From positions 1,302,001 to 1,366,000 of the forward strand of contig CAVQQQ010000009.1 in assembly GCA_963715025.1 (NCBI GenBank): a DNA stretch of 64,000 nt, written 5' to 3'. The position numbers were made by a program, and so were the translations under genes. The DNA comes from DASSJT01 sp963715025 (GTDB lineage Bacteria; Actinomycetota; Actinomycetes; Actinomycetales; Dermatophilaceae). The notes under the pieces were generated by a model. The model was not told the origin of the DNA. It did not search any database and saw nothing but the letters and a program-made list of their open reading frames with translations. Position 1 is the stretch's first letter, and every line of letters starts with the position of its first letter. Below, piece by piece: positions 34,831 to 43,671 of this stretch.

Positions 34831-35520
34831 GTGAGCGTGCTGCTCCTGGTGCGCCATGGGCAGGCCTCCTTCGGCGCCAAGGACTACGACGCCCTGTCAC
34901 GAGTCGGCCACGAGCAGGCCCGGGCGCTGGGAGCCGCGCTCGCGGCCCGCGGCGTGGGTCCCGGCGCCGTGATCTGCGGCGGGATGCGGCGGCAGGGAAG
35001 CACGGCCGAGGAGCTCACCGCCGCAGCGGGCTGGGACCTGATGCCGCAGGTGGACGAGGGGTGGGACGAGTTCGACCACGAGCGGGTCATCGAGGCGCAC
35101 CGGCCGGCATACCGCAACCGCATGGTCATGAAGGCCGACCTGGCGCGCACGCTCAAGCCCATGCGCGCCTTCCAGGACATGTTCGACAAGGCGGTGGATC
35201 GCTGGGTGGCGGGGGAGCACGACGGCGAATACCCCGAGTCGTTCGCCGACTTCGCGGCTCGGGTACGGGCGGCCCTGCTGCGGACCATCGAGGGTATGCC
35301 GGCCGGCGGGCTCACCGTGGTCGTCACCTCGGGCGGCCCGATCGGCGTCGTCGCTGCCGACCTGCTGACCGGGGGGCTCTCGGCGTGGGCGCGGTTCAAC
35401 CGCGTCACCGTGAACACCGGCGTGACCAAGGTCGTGTCGGGCGGCAGGGGCCTCAACTGCGTGTCGTTCAACGATCATGCTCACCTCGACCACGAACGAC
35501 GACTCCTGACCTATCGCTGA
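34831..35520 (+). CDS. Histidine phosphatase superfamily protein
   Basis: 229 aa, GTG start eight bases after the previous stop. The N-terminal LLLVRHGQASFGAKDYD holds the catalytic His of the RHG motif; the second His is in TVVVTSGGP, a weak match to the usual H. The family removes phosphate from small molecules or proteins. Its place after a phosphotransferase suggests it may dephosphorylate a phosphorylated intermediate of the same route. Confidence 0.9.
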   Translation: MSVLLLVRHGQASFGAKDYDALSRVGHEQARALGAALAARGVGPGAVICGGMRRQGSTAEELTAAAGWDLMPQVDEGWDEFDHERVIEAHRPAYRNRMVMKADLARTLKPMRAFQDMFDKAVDRWVAGEHDGEYPESFADFAARVRAALLRTIEGMPAGGLTVVVTSGGPIGVVAADLLTGGLSAWARFNRVTVNTGVTKVVSGGRGLNCVSFNDHAHLDHERRLLTYR

Positions 35521-35619
35521 CCCGACGCCACACCGACCCGAGACCACACCCATCGACGCCACACCCACCCGACAACCTGGACGACCTCGGCGCCCTGCGC
35601 CGACTGAAAGGGCAAGACC

Positions 35620-36594
35620 ATGCGCGCAGCACTGATCTCCTCCACTGACGGACCCGCCGCCGTGACGGTCGCCGACGTCCCCGAGCCGGCGCTCGCGCGG
35701 GGGCAGGCGCTGGTCGAGGTGCACCGGGCCGGCGTGACCTTCCCGGAGGTGCTGCAGACGCGCGGGCTCTACCAGCTCCAGCCGCCGCTTCCCTTCGTGC
35801 CCGGCTCAGAGCTGTCCGGGGTGGTCAGGTCGGCGCCCGAGGGCAGTGGCCTGGTGGCCGGGCAGCGGGTTGCGGCACTCCCCGGCCTCGGCGGCTTCGC
35901 CGAGCTGGCGGCGGTGCCTGCGCCCCAGGTGTTGCCCATTCCGGACGACATGTCCTTCGACATCGCCGCGGCACTGCCGCTGAACTACCTGACCTGCCTG
36001 TTCGCCCTTGATCGGCGAGCTCGGCTGCAGAGCGGCGAGACGGTCCTCGTACACGGGGCGGCCGGGGGGATCGGCACCGCGGCGATCCAGATTGCCAAGG
36101 CCCGGGACGCCCGGGTGATCGGTGTGGTGTCGGAAGCGGTGAAGGGAGAGACGGCACTGGCCGCCGGCGCCGATGAGATCGTGTCGGCCGACGGCTTCCT
36201 GGCCGCGGTGAAGGCGCTCACCGGTGGCCGTGGGGTCGACGTGGTGGTGGACCCGGTCGGCGGCGACCGATTCACCGACTCGCTGCGCTCCCTAGCCGTG
36301 GAGGGCCGGCTCCTCGTGATCGGCTTCACCGGCGGAGAGATTCCCACGGTCAAGGTCAACCGGCTGCTTCTCGGGAACACGTCGGTCGTGGGCGTCGGGT
36401 GGGGCGGGTTCTGGATGCCGCACCGGCCGGAGTACGTGGCTGAGCAGTGGGCCGACTTGATGGCGCTGTGGGGGAGGGGCGCGCTGCGTCCGCCGATCGG
36501 CGCGACCTTCGACCTCACCGAGGCGAGCGCGGCGATCAGCTCACTCGACGAGCGGCGAGCCGTGGGCAAGGTGCTGCTTCGCATTCGTGACTGA
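35620..36594 (+). CDS. NADPH:quinone oxidoreductase-like MDR enzyme
   Basis: 324 aa. Zinc-free medium-chain dehydrogenase fold: LPFVPGSELSGVV, VLVHGAAGGIGTAAIQIAKA and VVVDPVGGDRFTDSL. The family reduces quinones or alpha,beta-unsaturated ketones. The start is set by GAAAGGGCAAGACC upstream. It is separated from the phosphatase by 99 bases that contain a twice-repeated CGACGCCACACC (35524 and 35554), so it may have its own promoter. Confidence 0.9.
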   Translation: MRAALISSTDGPAAVTVADVPEPALARGQALVEVHRAGVTFPEVLQTRGLYQLQPPLPFVPGSELSGVVRSAPEGSGLVAGQRVAALPGLGGFAELAAVPAPQVLPIPDDMSFDIAAALPLNYLTCLFALDRRARLQSGETVLVHGAAGGIGTAAIQIAKARDARVIGVVSEAVKGETALAAGADEIVSADGFLAAVKALTGGRGVDVVVDPVGGDRFTDSLRSLAVEGRLLVIGFTGGEIPTVKVNRLLLGNTSVVGVGWGGFWMPHRPEYVAEQWADLMALWGRGALRPPIGATFDLTEASAAISSLDERRAVGKVLLRIRD

Positions 36595-36686
36595 GCGGAC
36601 GCGCTGCAGGCGGGCGGACGGCATACGCCTGGTTCTTGTGCCTTGTCTTGCTGCGTGCGTGCGACTCGGCACCGCATGATTGAGGC

Positions 36687-37499
36687 GTGACCACGATCGT
36701 CTTCTTCCACGCCCACCCGGACGACGAGGCCTCGCAGACGGCGGGGACCATGGCTCGCGCGGCGGCTGAGGGGCATCGCGTGGTGACGGTGTTCGCGACG
36801 AACGGCGACCACGGCGAGACTCCCGAGGATCTTGCGCCAGGTGAGACGGTCACCGACCGGCGGCGCCGCGAGGCCGAGGCGTCCGCCCGCGTTCTCGGGG
36901 TCGAGCGGATCCACTGGCTGGGCTTCATGGACTCCGGCATGACCGGCTGGGAGCAGAACCGCCACCCAGCGAGCTTCTTCCAGGCCGACGTGGATGACGC
37001 GGCCAAGCGGCTCGCGCAGATCCTCGACTGGGAGCGGGCCGACGTGGTCGTGGGATACGACTGGCATGGCAACTACGGCCACCCCGACCACATCAAGGTC
37101 CACCAGGTGGTTCACCGCGCGGTCGAGCTGGTGACCGGCCGGCGACCCCGCGTGATCGAGGCGACGATGAACCGCGACCTCATGCGGGCGATGCACCTTG
37201 CCCTGGTCGAGGCGGGTGGCGTCGAGGACTGGGACCCTGATGTGCCGATGGACGACGGCAACCCACTCGGCGAGCCGGAGTCGGCCATCAGTCTTCAGGT
37301 GGACGTTCGCGACTACCTCGACCAGAAGCGGGCTGCCATGGAGGCGCACCGCAGCCAGGCCACGGACATCGAGGCCTTCCTGTCCATGCCTCCAGACGCC
37401 TTTGCCATGGCCTTTGGCACCGAGCATTTCATCGAGCCGGGTCACGAGGAGGGGCGGACCGGGATGCGACTCGGTTGGATTCTCGACGAGTCGCCGTGA
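36687..37499 (+). CDS. PIG-L family deacetylase (mycothiol conjugate amidase-like)
   Basis: 270 aa, GTG start. Zinc/active-site motif FHAHPDDEASQTAG (residues 7-20) and the second site YGHPDHIKVHQVV. The length and the DHGETPEDLAPGETVTDRRRREAEASA region resemble Mca/MshB of actinomycetes, which deacetylate mycothiol precursors or cleave mycothiol S-conjugates. Which substrate applies cannot be decided here. Overlaps the MFS gene by GTGA. Confidence 0.9.
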   Translation: MTTIVFFHAHPDDEASQTAGTMARAAAEGHRVVTVFATNGDHGETPEDLAPGETVTDRRRREAEASARVLGVERIHWLGFMDSGMTGWEQNRHPASFFQADVDDAAKRLAQILDWERADVVVGYDWHGNYGHPDHIKVHQVVHRAVELVTGRRPRVIEATMNRDLMRAMHLALVEAGGVEDWDPDVPMDDGNPLGEPESAISLQVDVRDYLDQKRAAMEAHRSQATDIEAFLSMPPDAFAMAFGTEHFIEPGHEEGRTGMRLGWILDESP

Positions 37500-38833
37500 C
37501 CTCACACGAGCGCATCGCCGACCCCCCAGTCACCGAGACGGATCGGGGGCCCGAGGGCGACGGGTCCCAGAGCGGGCCGGCCGTCGACGGGCCGGCCGCC
37601 GACGTCCATGGTCTGCCCCAGTCCCGGTGGTTCATCGCCGCGTTCCTCTTCGCCCAGTTCGGCCTCACCCTGATCCTGCTGGGCACGGCCGGAATCACCC
37701 TGCCCCTGCGGTACAGCGAGCTCGATCCGGGTCGGAAGGCTCAGCTCCTCGCCGCGACTGCCGGGGTCGGTGGTGTGGCGGTGATGGTGTCGACGCCGCT
37801 GTTCGGCCGGCTGAGCGACCGGTGCCGCTCCCGGTTCGGCATGCGCCGCCCGTTCATCCTCGGCGGGGTGACGGCGGGTGGGCTGGGCATGCTGCTGCTG
37901 TCCACGGCGCAGACCCCACTGGAGACCATGGCGGCCTGGGTCGTTGCCCAGATCGCGTATGCCGCAACCAGCGCGGGAATCCACGCCCTCCTCGCCGACG
38001 CCGTTCCCCGGCGGATTCGGGCACGGGTCTCTGCCGGGTTCGGCCTTGCCGCCGGGCTCGCCACGGTGGCCGGTGGACAGCTGGTCGACCGTCTTCCCGA
38101 CAGCCCGCTGTGGTGGTTCGGCGTGCCGGCGCTGATCTGCTTCGCGGCGTCCGGGCTGCTCGTGCTGGTGCTCAGGGACCGCCACCGGCATGCGGCACCG
38201 CCCCCGCTGGGTGTGCGCGAGGTCGCCTCGAGCTACTGGCTGAGCCCGCGGCGTTACCCGGACTTCGCGTGGGCATGGGCGTGCCGGTTCATGGTCACGA
38301 TGTCGATCCTGACCGTCGGCACGTTCATGGTCTACTTCCTCACCGACGAGCTGGGCGTCTCGCGGAGGGACGCACCCAGGCAGGTGAGTCTCGTGCTCGC
38401 GGTCTACTTCGCGGCCGGCATACTCACCACGCTGTGCTTTGGCTGGATCAGCGACCGCACCGGGCGGCGCAAGCCGATCGTGTGGACCTCCGCGCTGTTC
38501 ACGGCTGTGGGGCTGGGCCTCGCGTCGGCCGCGCCCGACCTGCGCACCTTCCTGGCCTGCATTGCGGTCGCGGGCCTGGGGCAGGGCGCGTTCGTGTCCG
38601 TCGACGTGGCGATGATGACCGAGGTGCTGCCCAGCTCGGCGGACACGGGCAAGGACCTGGGCATCCTGGCCCTGTCCTACCTGCTGCCCCAGGCCCTGCT
38701 GCCCCTCGTCACCGCGCCGCTGCTGGCGATTGGGCCGGGCGACCAGTCCAACTACCGGGCGCTGTGGGTCGGCGCGGCCGTGCTGTCAGTCGTGGGCGCG
38801 CTCGCGGTGCTGCCGATCCGCACGGTGCGCTAG
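37496..38833 (+). CDS. MFS transporter, 12 helices
   Basis: 445 aa from a GTG overlapping the amidase stop. A polar N-terminus (about 40 residues) precedes 12 helices. The A-motif-like GRLSDRCRSRFGMRRPFIL is between helices 2 and 3, and its second copy WISDRTGRRKPIVW is between 8 and 9. RRPFIL-type loops are seen in the SLC45/sucrose-carrier group; substrate unknown. Translationally coupled to the PIG-L deacetylase, so it may export a product such as a mercapturate; inference. Confidence 0.9.
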   Translation: MTSHERIADPPVTETDRGPEGDGSQSGPAVDGPAADVHGLPQSRWFIAAFLFAQFGLTLILLGTAGITLPLRYSELDPGRKAQLLAATAGVGGVAVMVSTPLFGRLSDRCRSRFGMRRPFILGGVTAGGLGMLLLSTAQTPLETMAAWVVAQIAYAATSAGIHALLADAVPRRIRARVSAGFGLAAGLATVAGGQLVDRLPDSPLWWFGVPALICFAASGLLVLVLRDRHRHAAPPPLGVREVASSYWLSPRRYPDFAWAWACRFMVTMSILTVGTFMVYFLTDELGVSRRDAPRQVSLVLAVYFAAGILTTLCFGWISDRTGRRKPIVWTSALFTAVGLGLASAAPDLRTFLACIAVAGLGQGAFVSVDVAMMTEVLPSSADTGKDLGILALSYLLPQALLPLVTAPLLAIGPGDQSNYRALWVGAAVLSVVGALAVLPIRTVR

Positions 38834-38848
38834 CGCCGCCTGTCGACC

Positions 38849-38962
38849 GGGCACGAGCGGTCGACGGGCGCACGAGCGGCCACTGGCGCAAGAGCGGCGA
38901 CCGGCGCAGAAAACTCCCCGGGGCGCAGCCACAGGAGCGCTGGTGATGGAACTCTGCGCCGG
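38849..38962. repeat. 18/19-bp tandem repeats followed by a long inverted repeat
   Basis: Four degenerate copies of GCGCACGAGCGGNNNNNN start at about 38849, 38868, 38886 and 38904 (period 18-19; the last is partial). The final copy begins an inverted repeat, CCGGCGCAGA (38901-38910) with TCTGCGCCGG (38953-38962), perfect over ten bases with 42 bases between. The region lies in the tail-to-tail gap of the MFS gene and the VOC gene (38834-39003). The inverted repeat may act as a terminator; the tandem copies have no known role. Confidence 0.55.
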
Positions 38963-39003
38963 TGTTCCGCAGCCACGCCTGGGTGGGAGCCGACGAGCGG
39001 GCC

Positions 39004-39402
39004 TCAGGGGCTCTGCAGCACCGAGAGGACGTTGCCCGCCGGATCGGTGAACCACGCGATGTCCGGCCCCAGGTTGGCCGCGATGCCCCGGGCGATCCCC
39101 TTCTCGTCCTGTGGCATGCCCTCGTACAGCTCGATGATGACCCCGCGTGAGGTCAGCTCGTCGACGGCGCGGTCGATGTCGTCGACGGGGAGGTTCAGCA
39201 TCGTGTAGGACGCCGGGGTGTGGTTCGGCTTGGGGTAGACCCAGATGCTGACGCCGTCGCCGAGCCCGAGCCGGAGACCGTCGGGCTGGCGCTCGACGCT
39301 CAGGCCGAGTACGTCCCGGTAGAACGTCTCAGCGGCGTCGAGGTCGTCGACGGAGAAGCCGCTGAACGGCCGCTCGCTCGCAATGGGGGTGGTTGCACTC
39401 AT
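39004..39402 (-). CDS. VOC-fold protein
   Basis: 132 aa. FSGFSVDDLDAAETFYRDVLGLSVE at the start and IAWFTDPAGNVLSVLQ at the end are the glyoxalase-superfamily markers. The substrate and metal content are unknown. The ATG is followed by a short polar stretch. No operon partner. Confidence 0.88.
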   Translation of the reverse strand: MSATTPIASERPFSGFSVDDLDAAETFYRDVLGLSVERQPDGLRLGLGDGVSIWVYPKPNHTPASYTMLNLPVDDIDRAVDELTSRGVIIELYEGMPQDEKGIARGIAANLGPDIAWFTDPAGNVLSVLQSP

Positions 39403-39517
39403 CCCCTCAGTGTGCCCCTTTCTCGGGTCACCCGATGAAGGTGCGCCCAACCCGACGGCGAACCTCGGGGCCCAGCGAACCGTTCTTGGGTCACCCGACA
39501 AAGGGTCGGCGGGCGGG

Positions 39518-41551
39518 TCAGAGGCGCGCGGCGAGGCGGGTGCCCTGGTCGATGGCCCGCTTGGCGTCGAGCTCGGCGGCGACATCCGCACCCCCGATCA
39601 CCTGGGTCGGCACCCCGGCCGCCTCCAGTCCCGCGACCAGGTCGCGCACCGACTCCTGGCCGGCGCACACCACGATCGAGTCGACCTCCACCACCCGGGA
39701 GTTCTCCCGTTTCTCGCCGAACGAGATGTGCAGGCCTGCGTCGTCGATCCGCTCGTAGCTGACCCCCTTGACCTGCTCGACTCCCTTGGCCCGCAACGCA
39801 GCCCGATGCACCCACCCCGTCGTCCTGCCCAGGCCCCTGCCGATGGATGTCGGCTTACGCTGGAGCAGCGTGACGGCGTGGGGCGACGGCCCCACCCGAG
39901 GCTGCGTGAGGCCTCCGCGGTGGACGACCTCGCGCTCCACCCCCCATTCCTGCTGCCAGAGCTGCAGGTCGAGAGCGGGGGAGGTTGCGTTCGAAAGGAA
40001 CTCGCTGATGTCGACCCCGATGCCGCCGGCTCCGATCACGGCCACCCGCGAACCGAGCGCCCGCTCGCCTCGCACGCACTCGGCATACGACATGACCATG
40101 GGGTGGTCGATGCCGGGGATGCTCGGCATCCGCGGAACCACGCCGGTCGCCACCACGACGTGCGCGTAGTCGCCTGCCATCAGCTCCTCGACCGTCGCCC
40201 GGTGCGAGAGGTGCAGTTTCACGCCCGAGGTCTCGATGAGGCGCGTGTAGTAGCGAATCGTCTCGGCGAACTCCTCCTTGCCCGGGATCCGCTGCGCGAT
40301 CCCGAACTGCCCGCCGACCTCCGGGTCGGCCTCGAACAGGTCGACGTCGTGCCCCCGCTGGGCGAGCGCGGTCGCCGCGGCCAGGCCCGCCGGGCCGGCG
40401 CCGGCCACGGCAACGCGCAGGGTATGCCGGGTGGGCGCCAGAGTGAGCAGGGTCTCGCGCGCGGCCCGCGGGTTGACCAGGCAGGTGGCTTCCCGCTTGG
40501 CGAACGTGTGGTCGAGGCAGGCCTGGTTGCAGGCGATGCAGGTGTTGATCTCGTCGGCACGGCCGGCGGCTGCCTTCGCGACCCACTCCGGGTCGGCGAG
40601 CATGGGCCGGGCCATCGAAACCGCGTCAGCGTCGCCGCGCTCGAGGATCGACTCCCCAACCTCGGGCATGTTGATTCGGTTGGACGCGATCACCGGGATC
40701 GTGAGTCCGGCGTCGCGCTTCAGTCGGCCTGTCGCCGCCGCGAACGCGGCCCGCGGGACGGATGTGACAATGGTCGGCACCCGTGCCTCGTGCCAGCCGA
40801 TGCCCGTGTTGATGAGCGACGCGCCGGCCGCCTCGACCTCGCGCGCGAGCAGTACCGTCTCCTCCCACGTCTGCCCGTCCTCGACGAGGTCCACGACCGA
40901 CAGGCGGTGGGCCACGATGAAGTCCGGCCCGACCGCCTCGCGGATCGCCCGGACGACCTCGACCGGGAAGCGGCGCCGGTTCTCGGCCGTGCCGCCCCAC
41001 TCGTCGGTGCGCCGGTTCGTGCGCGGCGCGAGGAACTGGTTGATCAGGTAGCCCTCCGACCCCATGACCTCGACTCCGTCGTAAGCGGCCTCGCGGGCGA
41101 GCCGTGCCGCCCGCGCGAAGTCCGAAATCGTCGAGCGGACCCCCCGGGAGCTCAACGCTCGTGGCCGAAAGGGATTGATGGGGGCCTTGATTCGCGACGC
41201 CGAGACGGACATCGGGTGGTAGGCATAGCGGCCGGCGTGCAGGATCTGCAGGGCGATCCGGCCGCCCTCGCGGTGCACTGCGTCGGTTATCTGCCGGTGC
41301 CTCCGAACCTCTCGTTGCGTGGTCAGCTTCCCCGCCAGCGGGTAGAGCCAGCCGGCCATGTTGGGCGCATAGCCGCCGGTGATGATCAGGCCGACCCCGC
41401 CCCGAGCGCGCTCGGCGAAGTACGCCGCCAGCCGTGGCACGTGGCTCGCTCTGTCCTCCAGTCCGGTGTGCATCGACCCCATGACCACGCGGTTGGGCAG
41501 CGTCGTGTGCCCCAGGTCGAGCGGGGCCAGCAGGTGGGGATAGGGAGTCAT
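39518..41551 (-). CDS. FAD/FMN/4Fe-4S oxidoreductase, 2,4-dienoyl-CoA reductase-like (OYE family)
   Basis: 677 aa. The N-terminal OYE/FMN barrel is about 1-340 (PNRVVMGSMHTGLED, a catalytic-loop GSEGYLINQFL). The Fe-S Cys cluster CIACNQACLDHTFAKREATC follows (about 345-365), then an FAD/NAD(P)-binding domain with VAVAGAGPAGLAAATAL and VAVIGAGGIGVDISEFL. This is the architecture of FadH and trimethylamine dehydrogenase relatives. Reaction likely: NADPH reduction of a dienoyl-CoA or enone. Starts with an ATG overlapping the PadR stop, so it is co-transcribed with the regulator. Confidence 0.94.
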   Translation of the reverse strand: MTPYPHLLAPLDLGHTTLPNRVVMGSMHTGLEDRASHVPRLAAYFAERARGGVGLIITGGYAPNMAGWLYPLAGKLTTQREVRRHRQITDAVHREGGRIALQILHAGRYAYHPMSVSASRIKAPINPFRPRALSSRGVRSTISDFARAARLAREAAYDGVEVMGSEGYLINQFLAPRTNRRTDEWGGTAENRRRFPVEVVRAIREAVGPDFIVAHRLSVVDLVEDGQTWEETVLLAREVEAAGASLINTGIGWHEARVPTIVTSVPRAAFAAATGRLKRDAGLTIPVIASNRINMPEVGESILERGDADAVSMARPMLADPEWVAKAAAGRADEINTCIACNQACLDHTFAKREATCLVNPRAARETLLTLAPTRHTLRVAVAGAGPAGLAAATALAQRGHDVDLFEADPEVGGQFGIAQRIPGKEEFAETIRYYTRLIETSGVKLHLSHRATVEELMAGDYAHVVVATGVVPRMPSIPGIDHPMVMSYAECVRGERALGSRVAVIGAGGIGVDISEFLSNATSPALDLQLWQQEWGVEREVVHRGGLTQPRVGPSPHAVTLLQRKPTSIGRGLGRTTGWVHRAALRAKGVEQVKGVSYERIDDAGLHISFGEKRENSRVVEVDSIVVCAGQESVRDLVAGLEAAGVPTQVIGGADVAAELDAKRAIDQGTRLAARL

Positions 41552-42135
41552 GCGCGTGCTCCTGCCGGCTCGGGCGACGTTTGGGGAGGTGTGGACTCGC
41601 TCGGCGCCAGCGCCGAGAGGATCTCGTCGCACCACTCGACGAATCCCTGCTCGATGCGGAGGCCGCCGCGCAGGACGAGGTACTGGTGGACGCGCTGGCC
41701 CTCAAGGGCGGCCGGCTCTGGGAAGTCCCGGTCTGCGATCTGCTGGTACACGGCGTACCTGCTGGCGTGCTCGTCCCGATGGCGGCGCACCTCCGCGACC
41801 AGGGGCGTCCGGTCGGGCAGGTATGCCGCGCCGCGCAGCTTCACGGCCAGCTCGTCCCGAAGCGCGGTCACGGGGGAGGGCTGCGCCAGCCAGCGTTGGA
41901 GCTCGGCCCGTCCCGCGGCGCTCACCTGGTGCTGCTTCCGGTCGGGTCGGCCCTGCTGCGGGACGACCTCCACGGTGACCCAGCCCTGCTCCCCCATGCG
42001 GGCCAGGGTGCGGTAGATCTGCTGGTGGCTCGCGCGCCAGAAGAAGCCGATCGACTTGCTGAACCGCCGGGTCAGCTCGTAGCCAGACCCGGCGCGCTCC
42101 AGAAGGGAGACGAGGATCGCGTGCTCGAGCGCCAT
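41548..42135 (-). CDS. PadR-family transcriptional regulator
   Basis: 195 aa. The winged helix is ALEHAILVSLLERAGSGYELTRRFSKSIGFF with YRTLARMGEQGWV; a C-terminal helical dimerisation domain follows (about 95-190). It is divergent from the FMO gene and overlaps the start of the dienoyl-CoA reductase-like gene. An 18-base perfect palindrome lies between it and the FMO start and is its likely operator. Confidence 0.93.
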   Translation of the reverse strand: MALEHAILVSLLERAGSGYELTRRFSKSIGFFWRASHQQIYRTLARMGEQGWVTVEVVPQQGRPDRKQHQVSAAGRAELQRWLAQPSPVTALRDELAVKLRGAAYLPDRTPLVAEVRRHRDEHASRYAVYQQIADRDFPEPAALEGQRVHQYLVLRGGLRIEQGFVEWCDEILSALAPSESTPPQTSPEPAGARA

Positions 42136-42163
42136 GGCGGCAGGCTAGGCGGGGCGGCGGGTA

Positions 42164-42181
42164 TATGCAACCAGTTGCATA
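42164..42181. promoter_or_regulatory. Probable PadR operator (18-bp palindrome)
   Basis: TATGCAACCAGTTGCATA, two perfect eight-base arms with a two-base centre, 29 bases upstream of the PadR ATG. AT-rich, dyad-symmetric TGCAAC...GTTGCA sites are typical of PadR regulators. It could control both the PadR/dienoyl-reductase operon and the divergent FMO/SDR operon. Confidence 0.8.
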
Positions 42182-42258
42182 GCAAAGTGACCCAGCCCTC
42201 AACAGCGGAGGCGTATGCCGCAGTGTTGCCTACCGCGGGTAGGTGGCAGGATCGGCTC

Positions 42259-43671
42259 GTGGCATACCTGGTCAAGCCGCGCGATCTCGCGCCCGCCGTC
42301 ACAGCCCCGATCCCGCCCGACCCCACGCTCCCCCGGGTGTCCGTGATCGGCGCCGGCAGCTCGGGCATCGCCGCCGCCAAGGCGCTCTACCGCGCGGGCA
42401 TTCCGTTCGACTGCTTCGAGAAGGGCAGTGTCGTCGGAGGCAACTGGGTCCTCGACAACCCCAACGGCCAGTCCGCCTGCTACGACACGCTCGAGATCAA
42501 CACTTCGTGCCCACGGATGGCCTTCTCCGACTTCCCGATGCCTGCCGACTACCCGCCGTACGCCATGCACCAGCAGGTGCGTGCGTACTTCGAGTCCTAC
42601 GTCGACCACTTCGGCTTCCGAGACGGGATCACCTTCGAGACCACCGTGGAGGAGGTCAGCCGCCGCGAGGAGGGCGCGTGGCTGGTGCGCACCAGCGGTC
42701 CAGAGGGCGAGTCCACGCGAACCTATGACGCTGTCCTGGTGGCCAACGGCCACCATTGGGACGCGCGATGGCCGGCACCGGCATACCCCGGCAGTCTCGA
42801 CGGGGAGCAGATCCACGCCCACGACTACCGCTCCAGCGACCAGCTCCGGGACCGGGACGTCGTCGTGGTCGGCTCCGGCAACTCGGCCATGGATATCGCC
42901 GTGGAGGCCGCGCGCGTCGCCCGCACGGCGACCATCTCGCAGCGGCGTGGTGAGTGGGTCCTGCCGAAGTACGTCCTGGGCCGTCCCGCCGACCAGGTGG
43001 CCCTGCCCGGCTGGATGCCCTGGTGGGTCACTGCCGCGCGGCTGTGGTACGCCGCGCGGAGCGCCGGCAACGCCGCCAGGCTGGGCCTGCCACAGCCGAA
43101 GCACAAGCCTGGGCAGTCGCACCCCGTGCAGTCGGAGGGCATCCGCGACGCGCTCCGCTCGGGGGCGCTCGTCCCGAGGCCCGCGATCGACCGGCTCGCT
43201 GGCGACCGCGTGGTCTTCGTCGACGGCTCAGAGGCCCCGGCCGACCTGATCGTCTGGGCCACGGGCTACCGCGTGACGTTCCCGTTCCTGGACCCGGCGC
43301 TGGTGTCGGCCAGGGACAACGACCTGCCGCTGTGGAAGCGCACCGTGCATCCCGACCTGCCCGGACTGTTCTTCCTCGGCCTCCTGCAGCCGGTGGGTGC
43401 CGTCATGCCGCTCGCCGAGGCGCAGTCCAACTGGATCGTCGAGATGCTCACCGGCCGGTATGCCGCCCCGCCCGCAGCAGAGATCCGGCGCCAGATGCGG
43501 GCCGACCACCAGCGGAACAAGAAGCGCTTCTATGCGTCGGCGCGACACACCATGGAGGTCGACTTCGACCACTACCTCTGGGACCTCAGCCGGGAGCGTC
43601 GCCGGGGCGCCAAGCGTGCCCGGGAGGGGGCGCCCATGCCGTTCCGGACCCTCGCAGGAGCGGGCCAGTGA
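42259..43671 (+). CDS. Flavin-containing monooxygenase
   Basis: 470 aa from a GTG behind GGCAGGATC. FAD motif VSVIGAGSSGIAAAKAL, then the FMO-type fingerprint LDGEQIHAHDYRSS (a variant of FxGxxxHxxxY) and the NADPH motif VVVVGSGNSAMDIA. Conserved ends include ATGYRVTFPFLD. It oxidises N- or S-atoms, or performs Baeyer-Villiger reactions. Overlaps the SDR gene downstream (GTGA). A GTATGCCG copy lies just upstream (42213-42220). Confidence 0.93.
   Translation: MAYLVKPRDLAPAVTAPIPPDPTLPRVSVIGAGSSGIAAAKALYRAGIPFDCFEKGSVVGGNWVLDNPNGQSACYDTLEINTSCPRMAFSDFPMPADYPPYAMHQQVRAYFESYVDHFGFRDGITFETTVEEVSRREEGAWLVRTSGPEGESTRTYDAVLVANGHHWDARWPAPAYPGSLDGEQIHAHDYRSSDQLRDRDVVVVGSGNSAMDIAVEAARVARTATISQRRGEWVLPKYVLGRPADQVALPGWMPWWVTAARLWYAARSAGNAARLGLPQPKHKPGQSHPVQSEGIRDALRSGALVPRPAIDRLAGDRVVFVDGSEAPADLIVWATGYRVTFPFLDPALVSARDNDLPLWKRTVHPDLPGLFFLGLLQPVGAVMPLAEAQSNWIVEMLTGRYAAPPAAEIRRQMRADHQRNKKRFYASARHTMEVDFDHYLWDLSRERRRGAKRAREGAPMPFRTLAGAGQ

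Noticed and set aside
35521..35619. Direct repeats CGACGCCACACC before the quinone-reductase gene as a CRISPR or origin
   Set aside because: Only two copies, 30 bases apart, with no regular spacing or DnaA-box-like sequence.
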